NCBI GenBank assembly: GCA_028023455.1
Contig: JAQFVV010012477.1
Span: 677,501 to 741,500, forward strand
Direction of reading: 5' to 3'
Length of the DNA: 64,000 nucleotides
DNA from: Epiperipatus broadwayi
Taxonomy: Eukaryota; Onychophora; Udeonychophora; Euonychophora; Peripatidae
Part shown: one piece after another, positions 33,432-44,692 of the stretch
How positions within the stretch are numbered: the stretch's first letter is position 1
Layout of the letters: every line of letters begins with the position of its first letter
Notes under the pieces: generated by a model
Seen by the model: the letters and a program-made list of their open reading frames with translations, nothing else
Databases searched by the model: none
Told to the model about the DNA's origin: nothing
Translations under genes and position numbers: made by a program

Positions 33432-33958
33432 TGTAAACAAGTTTCAGTGGGCTATTGGTAGAGCTCCATCTGTGATCATAAAATGCAAGCTATAGGCAAG
33501 TTAAAAAATTTTTAACTTGTTTTTGTTTATCATAAATGTACTTTTGAAGGTTTTAGCAATGATATAGATTGCAGAACCTTTTAACTATGTGGTGAATCTG
33601 AACTGATATCAGACCCATATAGCTGTATAGTTTGCTTAGCTGGATTTTAAGATATTTACGTATCTGAAAAATTTGTGCTTTCAAACTTATAGGAACAGTT
33701 GCTTAAGTGCTGTTCAGTAGAGTTGAGATTTAGATCTAGTTTCTATTTCTCCTACCCTTTACTGATGAAAGCCAATTAGCTTGAAACCATGGTTTAAAGG
33801 TTGGAGACATTTTGAAAGAGATATTGGATTTTCGATTCTCTCTCAGCATTTTTTGTAAACAAGCTTCAGTGGGCTATTGGTAGAGCTCCATCTGTGATCA
33901 TAAAATGCAAGCTATAGGCAGGTTTAAAATTTTTTAACTTGTTTTTATTTATCATATA
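33432..33958 (+). repeat. Tandem repeat (unit about 423 bp) carrying a hammerhead ribozyme, retrozyme-like
   Basis: The first roughly 105 bp of the unit ('gtaaacaagtttcagtgggc' onward) recur at 33855-33958, giving 1.25 tandem units with a period of 423 bp. The same unit occurs in reverse orientation at 40717-41322 with a period of 420 bp. No reading frame. A hammerhead motif lies about 320 bp into the unit. Non-coding tandem units of a few hundred bp with a hammerhead are the defining form of retrozymes and ribozyme satellites; assignment to that class is inference. A TA tract follows at 33955-33965. Confidence 0.75.
33749..33806 (+). ncRNA. Hammerhead ribozyme (type I), complete core
   Basis: Every expected part is present in order. 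The upstream stem I strand is CTCC then CCTTTA (33749-33761). The core is CTGATGA (33762-33768). Stem II is AAGC/GCTT with loop CAATTA (33769-33782). GAAA follows at 33783-33786. Stem III is the palindrome ACCATGGT (33786-33793). The predicted cleavage nucleotide is U (33794). The downstream stem I strand TAAAGG then GGAG (33795-33806) pairs with the upstream strand. Palindromic stem III with almost no loop points to activity as a dimer. U at position 17 is allowed (H) but less favourable than C or A. Confidence 0.75.
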
Positions 33959-34519
33959 TATATATTGTAAGTATTCAAGTTAACTGTAAGTCAAAGTATT
34001 AAATAAAATAAAGAAGTTTATTGATCTTGTTTGGTTTTATATTCACTTGATCCATGGATAATGGAGATCTTGAAATACAAAGTTAACTTGATAACCATGG
34101 CAACATAATGCTTTAAAATAATATTGTTTATTGCTAATCCTAGCTCCAAAATCCTAAATATGTTGTAATAAATCTCAAAAATATGTAAACAGGTAAATAA
34201 ATAAAGAGATTTTGGAAATAGTTAAGTGTATCATGAAAGAGTACTTGAATAAAATTAATATTAACATTGTTATTAAGTATTACTCATTTTAATTTCTGTT
34301 ATTGCAATCACCATAGCAACACCTATTACACAATTAACTGTTTTGTGTTTCTCATGTATTTGTTTGTAATTAATTTGGGGGGAAATTATTATTAAAAAAC
34401 ATATATAAAAATATTTATATTCATTAAAATGTATCAAAATTGTAATATAAATTCTTTGTTTTGGTTTAAAATTTAAAAAAAAATCATATCAAACTTAGAT
34501 TTTATTTTCGATATATCCA

Positions 34520-34611
34520 ATTTTTTTTTTCATGTGTCAAAGCATCAGCCGGGAAGCGAACTTGAGACAACTGCTTGTAAGGCAGCTGTGCTGACCACTC
34601 AGCCACCAATG
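34520..34611 (-). mobile_element. tRNA-derived SINE
   Basis: On the minus strand: A-box TGGCTGAGTGG, an anticodon-loop-like CTTACAA, a T-arm-like GTTCGCTTCCC, then CGGCTGATGC and a T-rich/A-rich end (oligo-T on the + strand at 34521-34530). The same sequence, about 85% identical by eye, recurs at 52535-52636 on the + strand. The loop would fit a tRNA-Val ancestry. Target duplication is not clear here. Confidence 0.75.
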
Positions 34612-37600
34612 AATTTTTCTTAAAATTTCCATTTCACTTACAAAAAGGAGGAAAAAATCTTCTTTTATAAATTGTTCATCATGGAATTAAATTCAAAAAA
34701 TTTTCAACAGTCATTAGGAAAACAATAACATCATCAAGAGTATATTATAAATATAACTGAGATACTGTAATTTAAATTCTTATCATTTTTGTCATTGGAT
34801 AAAATGGATCGTTTTTTTCTGTCTTCAAAAATTTATTAAATGTTCTTGTTTAAATAGTTAATTCATAAAATTATGGAAGAATAAAGATTTTAACTATCTG
34901 CCCATGCATTAGGGCAGATTGCTGATGAAATTCCAGAGGGAATAACAAAAATATGAAAAAAAGAAAATCCCATCAAAAATGCATTGTGTTGTAGATCAGC
35001 TTTATAAAGATATTCTGTGTTTACAAATCCAGAATTGCATTCATTTATTTGTGATGGATACAAAACCCATTATGTTTTTATGGATATTATATTTAAAATC
35101 AAGAAAATCTACAAGACTGAATAACTCAACTTATGTTTTAATAAGCAGTTTGAACTCCACTCTCGTAAGTCAAAAACAAAAAGAGGAAAGCTAGTATTAA
35201 TTCTTCACTTAATTTTACTAATTGTGTCATTAAAGAAATTCTCTTTGCACATTATTGCCATTGAAAAAGGAAAATTAAAGCAGCCAGTGATGTGTAATTT
35301 TGCATCTGTTGTCTCGAAAGCTGGATATTTATATACTTGAAAGGAAACGTTGAAAGTTAAACTGAAAGAAATTAAATTCGAATCTGCATCAGTTATTACA
35401 TTTGCTTATCTTCTCTATTCAAAAGAAATTCATCTCTACACTTTAAAATTCCAAGTAAAGAATCAGAAACCATGATGAATCAGTGGATTGTGAATGAAAC
35501 AGACCGACTTTTACTTATATTTGGTATTTGTTTTTTTGTTTTTTTGCATAGATGTATATATATATTTAGACAAGGATATGTAAATAATATATATGGGTAT
35601 GACAGAATTCGCGCAATGAAAAGATCGGAGAGATTTATTTGGTTCTCATGTAGGCTCTTATCTGATGATTTATATTAATACGACCTGAGGTTTCCAAATA
35701 TTTAATTTTTTGTATGTTCAAAATTTAACTTGAGAATATCTGATAGAAAGGGTTTAAATTATAATAGATTTTTTTTATATTTGTTAATTACTATTGCATT
35801 AATGAATAAACAGAGTTCAATTTTTATTCGATTGCATTTTCTTTTATCAGTGTTTATGATATTCCAAATCTCTCCTTCCGTTTTCATATAGTATTATCAT
35901 GCAACATATTTAGAGTTCCATACATATTTTATTATTTTTATTAATTTTAGTTAATTGCAAAACATCGATTGATGTTCCTTTATATTCTATTATTACCATT
36001 ATCCATTTTTATTTTATAAAACAATAAATTTAGAATAGATTTAAAATCAGACGAATCTGTTTAATTATTTCGTTGAATGTGCAAGATAATTTTGGTACTT
36101 AAAATTTGGTCCAAGATTCAAATTAATCTTGGTAAGTGAACCAGAATTAGATATATGATATATTTTATACATCATCATTTTTTTTATTCTATTACATATA
36201 AGTTTTATATTTATTAATGCATTCAAATATTTGTTTATTTATTCAAATCAATATTACTAGTAAAATAATTTCATTAACTCAGAGTTGATGATCTATTTAC
36301 TTATTTTGTCCCGTTATAAAATTTTAATCAATTGTGTTCTGTCATTATTCAGAATGACTTGTCTTAATTACTTTTAAATTTCTTTGAGGTGGAGATCATA
36401 AATTTCATTAACTAACTTAACTGAAAATTATCGTTGGCTTGGATAACTGTCAATTATTGTCATATATAGCTTAATTGTTACAAAGTCCATTTTATATTCA
36501 ATTCACTAAAGATTGAAATGGATAATTCAGTAAACATCCAATGGAAAACTAGGGTATATGCTATACAATATGATTTGGTATACTGTAAAATGTGAAATTA
36601 CCTAATAGAGTTATTGATAATAGATTATTGTAGAATATTTCACTTTAGAATATAAATGTAGCAATAATTGCGTATCGCTCTACTGTAGGATATGAATGAA
36701 ATGTTTATATTATGTTTAACGTTTTATTGAAATAGGTATAAAACTGAGTATAGATTTATTTATTTTAAACATTTAAAATAGTGTATAGGTTTACAAAACG
36801 TTTTCCAAAAATGTAATTATAATTATTTTAGAAACTAGTTGATTTAAATAGAATATCATTAAATATTAAGATAAATTTGAATTACTAAAAATAATATTAA
36901 ATTAATAAAGTATGTCGAATTTAGTTTTACTCAATTGACAATTGAGTAGATATCTCAAGCATACATCATTTGTTTGGGGCAATGATATATGATTTCACTT
37001 CTTATTACAGTTTACTTTATAGGTGTGATAAATTTGTTGAGGTTTGGAGCTGTGATCTAATGGCTTTATTTCGTTTCAAACATTATTTGTATAAATTAGA
37101 TTTTAATATAGATGGTTAGTAGTATTTTATTGTACTGTAGTGGACAATTTAAATAATATGTGGGAAATATTGTTAATCCTAATATGACCAGTGCCTGAGT
37201 TATATAATTGAACACAGATTATTACAGAGTTACTATTTATTAAAGCATGTTTTTACTTAGTGATAAAGAAGATAAATCTTGAGGGCATTTTACTGTGACA
37301 AATGTTGATTAAACAAATGTACAAAGGTAGTGAAATCAAAATCCATTGTTATTGTGACATCCCACGCTAGCCTATGATGATCATGCACCAGTGGTAATTA
37401 TTATAAAATGCCAAATCAACTTTAGGGCTTTTATAAAATGACATTCCATATTTATGCTGAATCTAGATTGTTATGGATGGTGTTTCAATTCTTAGGCATA
37501 ATAAAACTTCTGTTTTTATTATCCTATAATATTGTCTATAGTTCATTACAAAATGGTAACCCCGATTGAGCTAGATTTTCATCAGATTATATTGAGCATT

Positions 37601-37640
37601 GCACCAGCATTGACAGTTTAACACACACACACACACATAT
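34612..37640. other. AT-rich region without a confident gene
   Basis: About 34980-35470 has long stretches open in one + strand frame between stops (for example a KSKTKRGKLVLIL-like segment near 35155-35215), which may be a decayed retroelement frame, but no motif is diagnostic. The rest (35.7-37.6 kb) shows no coding, repeat pair or RNA that I can support. A CA/TA dinucleotide run lies at 37620-37648. Confidence 0.4.
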
Positions 37641-37648
37641 ATATATAT

Positions 37649-39118
37649 AATGTCCGTTAATTGAAACCAAAATTGTAATTATAATTGAAATAATAAATTT
37701 AACTGTTTACAAACTATTACAAACAATCCTTAAATCTGCAGAAGTACTTTTGGTTAATTTCTTAAACCTGCCACAACTACCATTAAATTAAAAAAGAAAG
37801 CTGAATCAAACGTCATCAATTCAAATCCCACAAATCTCATATTTTAATGTTACCAGCTTGTCGATTTATTAAATGCATTTTATTCCTGTTTATAAAAATT
37901 GTCTCTTTAATTTTTCTTTTACTATGGTTTCTCACCTCATAAAGAATTTTCACATTTTCAAAATCAAATTTAAATTTATATTTACATGTTTTTTCATGAT
38001 CAAAAAAACTGAAGGAGACATTAAATCACCATTATTTTTACTTTTTACATGCTTATATAACAATTCATGCTTCCTCAATCTCTTCTTAATACTGCACCTA
38101 GATTCACCTATATATGATAGCATACAATCACAAAAAAATTGATATATGACATTACTTTTCTGCTTGACAGGTATGACATCCTTAGAATTATTGACTAATT
38201 TATTAATACTGTTTGGAACGTAGAATGAAACATTAAACACATTCTTATATATATATCCTTAAAAAATTTCACTTGTGGATTTGAAATAAATGGAATAGAT
38301 ATTCATTGTTTATTATTAATCTTCATTTCTTTTAAATCATTATAACTTTTTTTAAATTGACATAAAGTATTGTTTATTTGTTCCATTTTATAACCAACAT
38401 CAAGCAATTCCTTGGCAAATATTTCAATATTTTTCAGTTTATCACTTTGGTAATGACATACTTTTTCATTCTGAAACAAAAAAGATCTAAAACTTGCCGT
38501 CTTATGCATCATTGGTACTTTTGATTTACAATTTATATATCCTTTTTTTTGCAGTGGTTTAATTATTAGTTTATAATTTAATATACTGTTATCTCTTGTA
38601 ATCATTAAATCTAAATATTTAATATTTTTGTTCTGTTCCTTTTCCATAGTCCATTTTATGCCATTCAACTTATTTAATTCCTCTACAAGAAAATTTATAC
38701 TAATAGTATTTCCACAAACAAAAACATCATCCACATATCTTTTGTAAATTTTAATATCTCCAAAAGTACACATATTTAAAACACTACTCTCATATGTAGA
38801 TAAAATGAAATTGCAAACTTGTGCAACTACAGGCAGACCCATAGGCCAACCTTTAGACATTTTATAAAATTTACATTCAAAAGATGCAACAATGTTATCA
38901 TTAAAAAATTTTAATGAATCAACAATAAATTTTATCATATATTTACAAATACTCTTACTGTTTAATGCATGTTCAATTATTTTTATGGAATTAATTTTAT
39001 CAATAGATCCAGACATTTCTGTAACATCCAATGAAGCAATAACATCATTTTCATCAATCAACAAATTTTTAATACTATTATACAAAGTCAAATGATGAAG
39101 CAATAGTATTTTCCCCAA
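37649..39118 (-). mobile_element. Penelope-like element PLE-A, best copy, left arm of inverted pair
   Basis: The minus-strand frame 38303-39118 (271 codons) covers the RT palm: ASLDVTEMSGSIDK, GWPMGLPVVAQVCNF, the catalytic KRYVDDVFVCGN, LDLMITR, and the thumb HKTASFRSFLFQNEKVCHYQ. A frame break near 38270 separates it from the endonuclease frame 37950-38240: VIYQFFCDCMLSYIGES, HELLYKH. The final glutamate block lies in a third frame. The copy is truncated at the RT start, so it lacks the N-terminal region. The 3' end (37649) abuts TA dinucleotides. Confidence 0.93.
38303..39118 (-). CDS. PLE-A reverse transcriptase, truncated at both ends
   Basis: 271 open codons with the RT fingers/palm motifs in order: SLDVTEMSGSI (first catalytic Asp region), GWPMGLP, and YVDD at about residues 128-131, preceded by KR. 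Both catalytic aspartates of YVDD are present. The frame lacks the conserved N-terminal PLE region and loses the endonuclease to a frame break, so it cannot make a complete protein. It would act in RNA-templated DNA synthesis at the target if supplemented. Confidence 0.85.
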   Translation of the reverse strand: MGKILLLHHLTLYNSIKNLLIDENDVIASLDVTEMSGSIDKINSIKIIEHALNSKSICKYMIKFIVDSLKFFNDNIVASFECKFYKMSKGWPMGLPVVAQVCNFILSTYESSVLNMCTFGDIKIYKRYVDDVFVCGNTISINFLVEELNKLNGIKWTMEKEQNKNIKYLDLMITRDNSILNYKLIIKPLQKKGYINCKSKVPMMHKTASFRSFLFQNEKVCHYQSDKLKNIEIFAKELLDVGYKMEQINNTLCQFKKSYNDLKEMKINNKQ

Positions 39119-39119
39119 A

Positions 39120-39206
39120 TCCTAAAAAGTCTTGTTCATTTTCATCAATCATCAAATTTTTAATACTACTTAGAAAGTCAAACGATGAAGCAATAGTATC
39201 TTTTGA
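39120..39206 (-). repeat. Partial tandem duplicate of the PLE-A 5' edge at the inverted junction
   Basis: 'attttcatcaatca', 'caaatttttaatacta' and 'gatgaagcaatagtat' repeat the sequence at about 39045-39110 in the same orientation with several changes, immediately before the + strand arm starts at about 39207. It looks like template slippage or a second truncated initiation at the junction. Confidence 0.7.
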
Positions 39207-40707
39207 AGGTCAATATTATAAAATGTCTAAAGGTTGTCCTATGGGTCTGTAGTTGCACAAGTTTGCAATTTTGTTTTATCTACATATGAGAATAGTATTT
39301 TAAATATGTGTACTTGTGGAGATATTAAAATTTACAAAAGATATGTGGTTGATATTATTGTTTGTGGAAAAACTACTAGTATAAATGTGCTTGTAGAGGA
39401 ATCAAATAAATTGAATGGCTTGAAATGGACTATTGAAAAGAAACAGGACAAAATATTAAATATTTAGATTTAATGATTACAAGAGATAACAGAATATTAA
39501 GTTATAAACTAATAATTAAACCACTGCAAAAAAAGAGAATATATAAATTGTAAATCAAAAGTACCAATGATGTATAAGATGGCAAGTTTTAGATCTTTTT
39601 TGTTTTGGAATGAAAAATTGTGTCATTACCAAAGTGATAAACTGAAAAATACTGAAATATTTGTCAAGGAATTGCTTGGTGTTGGTTGTAAAATGGAACA
39701 AATAAACAATACTTTATGTCAATTTAAAAAAAGTTATATAAAAATAAATGCTTATTTACTTATAATTAAGTTTCACTTAGAGTGACGTTTAGTAAATTCT
39801 AGACAATTTCACCGATGTCATTCATTACAACATTGTAGATAGTAATTTAAAGTGAGAATTCTACTTTCACGCTTTATTCAACAGTACTTCAGATTTGCTC
39901 ATATAAAAGAATTTGAGTTGTAGGAGTAAGATGATTCCTTTTATTCCTGCATAAATACTATATCTTGTATTGTAGAGTGAAGTATTCATTTATTATTTAA
40001 CACTCACTGAAGACACATGCACAATTAGCTTGAGAGGCTGATCTTTGAATGTATATAATGATTTAAAGGAAATGAAGATTAATAGTAAACAATTGACATC
40101 TATTCCATTTATTTCAAATCCACAAGTGAAATTTTTTAAGGATATATATATATAAGAATGTGTTTAATGTTTCATTCTATGTTCCAAACAATATTAATAA
40201 ATTAGTCAATAATTCTAAGGATGTCATACCTGTCAAGCAGAAAAGTAATGTCATATATCAAATTTTTTGTGATTGTATGCTATCATATATAGGCGAATCT
40301 AGGTGCAGTATTGAGAAGAGATTGAGGGAGCATGAATTGTTATATAAGCATGTAAAAAGTAAAAATAATGGTGATTTAATGTCTCATTCAGTTTTCTTTG
40401 ATCATTAAAAAACATGTAAATATAAATTAAATTTGATTTTGAAAATGTGAAAAGTTTTCATGAGGAGAGAAACCATAGTAAAAGAAAAATTAAAGAGGCA
40501 ATTTTTATAAACAGGAATAAAGTGCATTTAATAAATTGACAAGCTGCTAACATTAAAATACAAGATCAATGGGATTTGAATTGATGATTTTTTTTTTAAT
40601 TTAATGGCAGTTGAGGCAGGTTTTGAAATTAACTGAAAGTACTTCTGCAGATTTAAGGATTGTTTGTAATAATTTGTAAACCGTTAAATTTATTATTTCA
40701 ATTATAA
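39207..40707 (+). mobile_element. Penelope-like element PLE-A, right arm of inverted pair, decayed
   Basis: + strand frames 39234-39467, 39567-39785 and 40160-40408 together cover the RT palm to endonuclease. The catalytic motif reads YVVD instead of YVDD, so one catalytic Asp is lost. The GIY-YIG core VIYQIFCDCMLSYIGES and HELLYKH are intact. About 315 bp of unrelated DNA (39737-40052) interrupts the thumb region. Several stops. The 3' tail stops short at 40707, next to a TA tract. Confidence 0.9.
39737..40052. other. 315-bp insertion within the PLE-A right arm
   Basis: The PLE text 'aaaaaaagttata' is broken and resumes as 'tataatgatttaaagg'. TATA is shared at both edges, a possible short target duplication. 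The insert has no open frame and no clear terminal inverted repeats. Confidence 0.6.
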
Positions 40708-40716
40708 TATATATAT

Positions 40717-41322
40717 ATACAAACAAAACAAGTTATAAATTTTGTAACTTGCTATAGCTTGCATTTTATGATCACAAGATGGAGCTTTACCAATAGCTCA
40801 CTATTAAGTTTTGTTTACATAAATGCTGAGAGAGATAGAATTCAATATCTCTTTCAAATTGTCTCCAACCTTTAAACCATGGTTTCGAGCTAGTTGGCTC
40901 ACATCAGTAAAGAGTAGGAAGACCAGAAACTAGATCTAAACACCAACTCTACTAATCAGCATTTATGAAACACTTTTCTATCAGTTTGAAAGCATGAACT
41001 TTTCAGATATGTAAATATCTTTAAATCCAGTCAAACAAACTAGATAGCTATATAGGTCTGAATTCAGTTCAGTTTCACCATATAGTAAAAGCCTCTGCAA
41101 TCTAAATCATTGCAAAAACCTTCAAGGGTACATTTATGATAAACAAAACAAGTTATAAATTTTGTAACTTGCTATAGCTTGCATTTTATTATCAATAGAT
41201 AGAGCTTTACCAATATCCCACTATCAAGCTTTGTTTACATAAATGCTGAGAGAGATAGAATTCAATATCTCTTTCAAATTGTCTCCAACCTTTAAACCAT
41301 GGTTTCAAGCTAGTTGGCTTCA
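40717..41322 (-). repeat. Tandem repeat (unit 420 bp) carrying a hammerhead ribozyme, reverse copy
   Basis: 'aaacaaaacaagttataaat' occurs at 40721 and again at 41141, exactly 420 bp apart; 1.4 units are present. It is the same family as 33432-33958 in the opposite orientation. It begins directly after the PLE-A right arm and a TA tract. The second unit is truncated within its hammerhead region (41285-41330). Confidence 0.75.
40865..40918 (-). ncRNA. Hammerhead ribozyme motif, one core change
   Basis: On the minus strand: core CTGATGT (consensus CUGANGA, A9 changed), stem II GAGC/GCTC with loop CAACTA, GAAA, palindromic stem III ACCATGGT, and stem I CTCTTTA/TAAAGG with a G-U pair. Stem II differs from the 33.7-kb copy by paired changes (AAGC/GCTT versus GAGC/GCTC), which supports a real conserved helix. 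The core change probably inactivates it. Confidence 0.65.
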
Positions 41323-41329
41323 AGAGGTT

Positions 41330-42285
41330 GGTTACATTGATTGTAAATAACTAAAATTAATAAATTATTCTCTTCATAAGAAAAAAGTGTAATCCATTAT
41401 AGGTTGTTAAATGAAATGCCTGAAAATGCAGTATGTGCTTCTATCTTTATCATTCTTTTCAAATATGCATATTGACTAAACACATTTCAACTCTTTCATC
41501 ATCAACTCTACCTGTCAAATTTTTAAATAGCCCTGTGAATTTTATGTTAAACACTGCTCAATATTTCATATTTTTGCAATTAAATCTCATTTTATGTATA
41601 TTTTATAACTATTTTTATAAGATATATACTTAAGCCTTCTAATTATGTAAATTAAAAAAGTAGTAATTTATATTCTAAAATTGTGAAAATATATATCTAA
41701 ATAAAGTTCTTACCAATAACAAAGAATGACATAGTCATTAGCTGATGCATGTTACCTATTAAAGAGTTAGAACAAAGAAATATTATATATTTTAATTTTA
41801 TTTTATTAAAAAAATACATATTTAAGATTAGTTTTTCAGAAAGAAAAAAATCTAAAATTAATAAATTATTTATTGCTATAAAAATTTTAAAGAATATTTC
41901 ATTTACAAGACTTACAAAAGCAATTTTTTTACAGCCAGTAAAAGCTATTTCCAGTCATTGTAATATTTTAGTAACAAACTTTCTAGACATGTCTTTTTCA
42001 AAGAGAAGCTTATATGAGTGATGTAGTTTTTTGCTGAAAAATAAATATTTTACAAAAATATTATATCACAAACATTGATAATTATATTTTTATTTTACAA
42101 ATTGATTGTTTCACCTTGTGATGGCGCACCATCTAATATTCAGCCAATCAAAAATTAGCTAAATCCTTTATAACTTATCATAACAATAGAGAGTATTGTC
42201 AATTAATGATGTAATGTGATCTGATGTATTTTGGCTTTTCCTTAAACAAAATTAAGAATATCTCAGCAATTATGCCTAGATAAAC
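41330..42285. other. AT-rich spacer, no gene seen
   Basis: Short low-complexity frames only (41433-41633, 41749-42021, rich in Phe, Ile, Lys). No motif or repeat partner found. Confidence 0.5.
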
Positions 42286-42349
42286 CTGTTAGCCACTTTA
42301 TTTGCCATTCCTCACTCTAACTCTTTCCATATTCTGCCCCATTCCATTT

Positions 42350-42562
42350 CTACAACATAATCTTTGTCAACTCTATGGCCTTTATATCTAAATCCCCCTT
42401 ATCTTTTCGCAACACCAGCATAAAAACCAATAACTCACTTTCTGTATAATCACTTTGTTCATATCGATTCTCCCATAACTTCATTTTCTGTATCCTTTCT
42501 GCTTTCAAGCATTTACATTCAATCAACAGATGCCTAATATTTTCTATACCTTCCTTACACAA
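42350..42562 (-). CDS. LINE ORF2 C-terminal fragment with zinc-binding-like motif
   Basis: It starts MCKEGIENIRHLLIECKCL, where Cys, His and Cys match the terminal Cys-His motif found after the RT in many LINE proteins. It continues in helical charged sequence to a stop at 42350. One frameshift separates it from 42608-43597. Confidence 0.7.
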   Translation of the reverse strand: MCKEGIENIRHLLIECKCLKAERIQKMKLWENRYEQSDYTESELLVFMLVLRKDKGDLDIKAIELTKIML

Positions 42563-42607
42563 TTTTCATACTAAATCACCCATAGTTTTCCATTTACCTG
42601 TATATTC

Positions 42608-43597
42608 TCATGTTGCTAAAGATCCCATTCGAGCCTTAAACAATAAACTACTTTCTTTACTATTATCATAAATTAACTCGCATCCAATGTTCCGTTTACT
42701 TCTATATATATTTAAACTCTTCTTACCCTCCATACTAGTTCTCCATCTCTCCAACTCTCTATTTTTTATTAATGCTTCTATTATTTTATCCCATTCCTTA
42801 CCACTACAACACTCAACAATCCTCCTAACACAATCATCCCACCTTTTATACAAGTATACTGATATAAATTCTTTATCCAAATCTTTTGCATACCACATTA
42901 CCTTTCTGACCCATATTGTTACCTGCCCTTTACTCATAACCCAATTAAACACTATTTTGGCTATTCTTATACTATCCATAAACTGCAACCTATCAAACAT
43001 TTTCATTTTACTTTTTGCATCTCTCATATAAAAACTTGACCATCCCATTTCTTCTTGAATTGCCTTCTTTGCTGTCCACATTTCTGAATCTAATGCATGT
43101 CTTCCTACTTCCCTTTGTATTTTCTCTAAATAATCTAAAACCCTTTTACTAACACATAATGCATCATTACCATATGTTAACCCTGCTACTGAAACTCCCT
43201 TCCATACAATTCTAGCTACATCATATTTATTATATGAAAATACTGTTAATTTCTTTACCAAATCCTTTCTTTTCTTTGCTTCATTTACCAATTTTTTCTC
43301 CCATTCATTAAAGCAATTTTCCTGATTACATAAGATAATTCCCAAATACCTATATCTATCCGCCACACTTAACTTTAGATCTCCCAATGAAAATTCTACA
43401 TCTTCTCTTTCCCCAGTATTAACCGTCATTATTTTTGATTTTTCTTCACTAAATTTAATCCCAATCTCTTTACCCACCCTTGCACATGTCCTCAACATAA
43501 TTTCCATATCTTCTCTTTTTTCTGCACACAAAACGATATCATCAAAATGAAAGTCTGTATAATGCTGGCATCTTCTGGATTTTTTTAAAATTAACAC
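42608..43597 (-). CDS. LINE ORF2 remnant: RT palm/thumb to C-terminal domain
   Basis: 329 open codons. Near residue 18 FDDIVLCAEKREDMEIML matches the LINE (F/Y)ADDIVL catalytic block with the Ala replaced (HFDD). Then follow FSEEKSKIM, the YRYLGI block, WEKKLVNEAKKRKDL and a long helical C-terminal region, as in LINE reverse transcriptases. The catalytic Asp pair is kept, but the N-terminal fingers and the endonuclease are missing. The continuation, with a Cys-His motif, is in the next frame (42350-42562). Confidence 0.8.
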   Translation of the reverse strand: MLILKKSRRCQHYTDFHFDDIVLCAEKREDMEIMLRTCARVGKEIGIKFSEEKSKIMTVNTGEREDVEFSLGDLKLSVADRYRYLGIILCNQENCFNEWEKKLVNEAKKRKDLVKKLTVFSYNKYDVARIVWKGVSVAGLTYGNDALCVSKRVLDYLEKIQREVGRHALDSEMWTAKKAIQEEMGWSSFYMRDAKSKMKMFDRLQFMDSIRIAKIVFNWVMSKGQVTIWVRKVMWYAKDLDKEFISVYLYKRWDDCVRRIVECCSGKEWDKIIEALIKNRELERWRTSMEGKKSLNIYRSKRNIGCELIYDNSKESSLLFKARMGSLAT

Positions 43598-43609
43598 AAA
43601 ATTTCATCT

Positions 43610-44390
43610 TCAAGTAAAAGTGAATGATATTCCATCATTCATCATATTAAAAGTTATAGTTAGGCTTAAACAACATAGAAAAGATAATGACCACAGCACT
43701 AACATAATGCTTAAAATGTCAAAAATTAGATTTTCATCTTAGCTTTAAACTCTGATATAAGATGAAATATACTTGGATCGTACTTTATAATGTACATTAC
43801 AGGATAACACATTTTCTTAATTGTGTTTTATTTTTTCCAATTTTAAAAAGTTCAATAGCTAATTTTTAAATTTTATTTCAATATTTTATCATTAGTATTT
43901 TATTCCAACGAATTTGCTTTAAACATTTTTCTCAGAAACTATTTCTTATACATTTCAACCTTTATTTATACTTACTTTCCAAAAACCCAACTTACAACTA
44001 TATTTCAGTAATTTCCAAATGTAGATTTTAACAAATTAAATTCTATTTTTTCATTAATTTGTTTATTTATTAAAGTCTTTTATTTAAAAAAAAAATCACT
44101 TTTCCAGTATTATTCGAATGGCAATATTTTTAAAAACTTTTCACCCTTGTATTATTTACTCAGACTTTTGATCCTCTTTATTTGATATATATGCACCAAA
44201 TAATATATATATAATTAAATGCTACCTATCCCTATATTAGCAATGAATAATAAAATTAATAATTATATAACATTACAATACTAGTCAAAAATATAAAGGT
44301 CTACTTAAATTATTCCATGAACATGGTTAGATCTATTAATAAATAGATATTTTCAAGTAACATTCAAGAAAATACAGACTACATATATAG
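43610..44390. other. AT-rich spacer, no gene seen
   Basis: No open frame of note and no repeat partner identified. Confidence 0.5.
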
Positions 44391-44398
44391 AAACCACA

Positions 44399-44576
44399 AT
44401 AGCTTTTCCATTATTCACTTCAAAAATCAACTTCCTTTAATATCAAAGAATAGCTTCATGTGATAGATGATTCATAATGATATTTTTTTAAAAATCTTAA
44501 ACAGCCAATCTCATGAATATATCCTTTGATGTTAAAGGAAAATATTTTGAAGTGAATGATGGGAAGGCTATTTTAT
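44399..44576. repeat. Imperfect inverted repeat (about 50-bp arms)
   Basis: 44399-44450 ('agcttttccattattcactt' onward) pairs with 44521-44576 ('gaagtgaatgatgggaaggc') with a few mismatches; the loop is about 70 bp. No protein coding. Probably a foldback element or another inverted truncated repeat. Confidence 0.6.
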
Positions 44577-44692
44577 TTTGTATTTATAGTTAAGATTTTA
44601 CTTCATTTATGCTAAAAATAAATTAATATATATATATATGCTCTGCGCACAGATAATGAAGCTATTAATTGTCAGTGAATTATTAAAATTTA

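Larger units (their letters stand above)
42290..43600 (-). mobile_element. 5'-truncated non-LTR retrotransposon (LINE), RT C-terminal half
   Basis: Two minus-strand frames, 42608-43597 and 42350-42562, separated by one frame break. The upstream edge is close to the RT catalytic box, so this is a 5'-truncated copy, the usual product of incomplete LINE reverse transcription. GC content is higher than its surroundings. The 3' end is near 42290. It lies in the same orientation as PLE-D. Confidence 0.85.

Noticed and set aside
34979-35678. Short + strand frames as host genes
   Set aside because: Low-complexity, no motif, no splice signals that make a longer model; left as an unassigned region.
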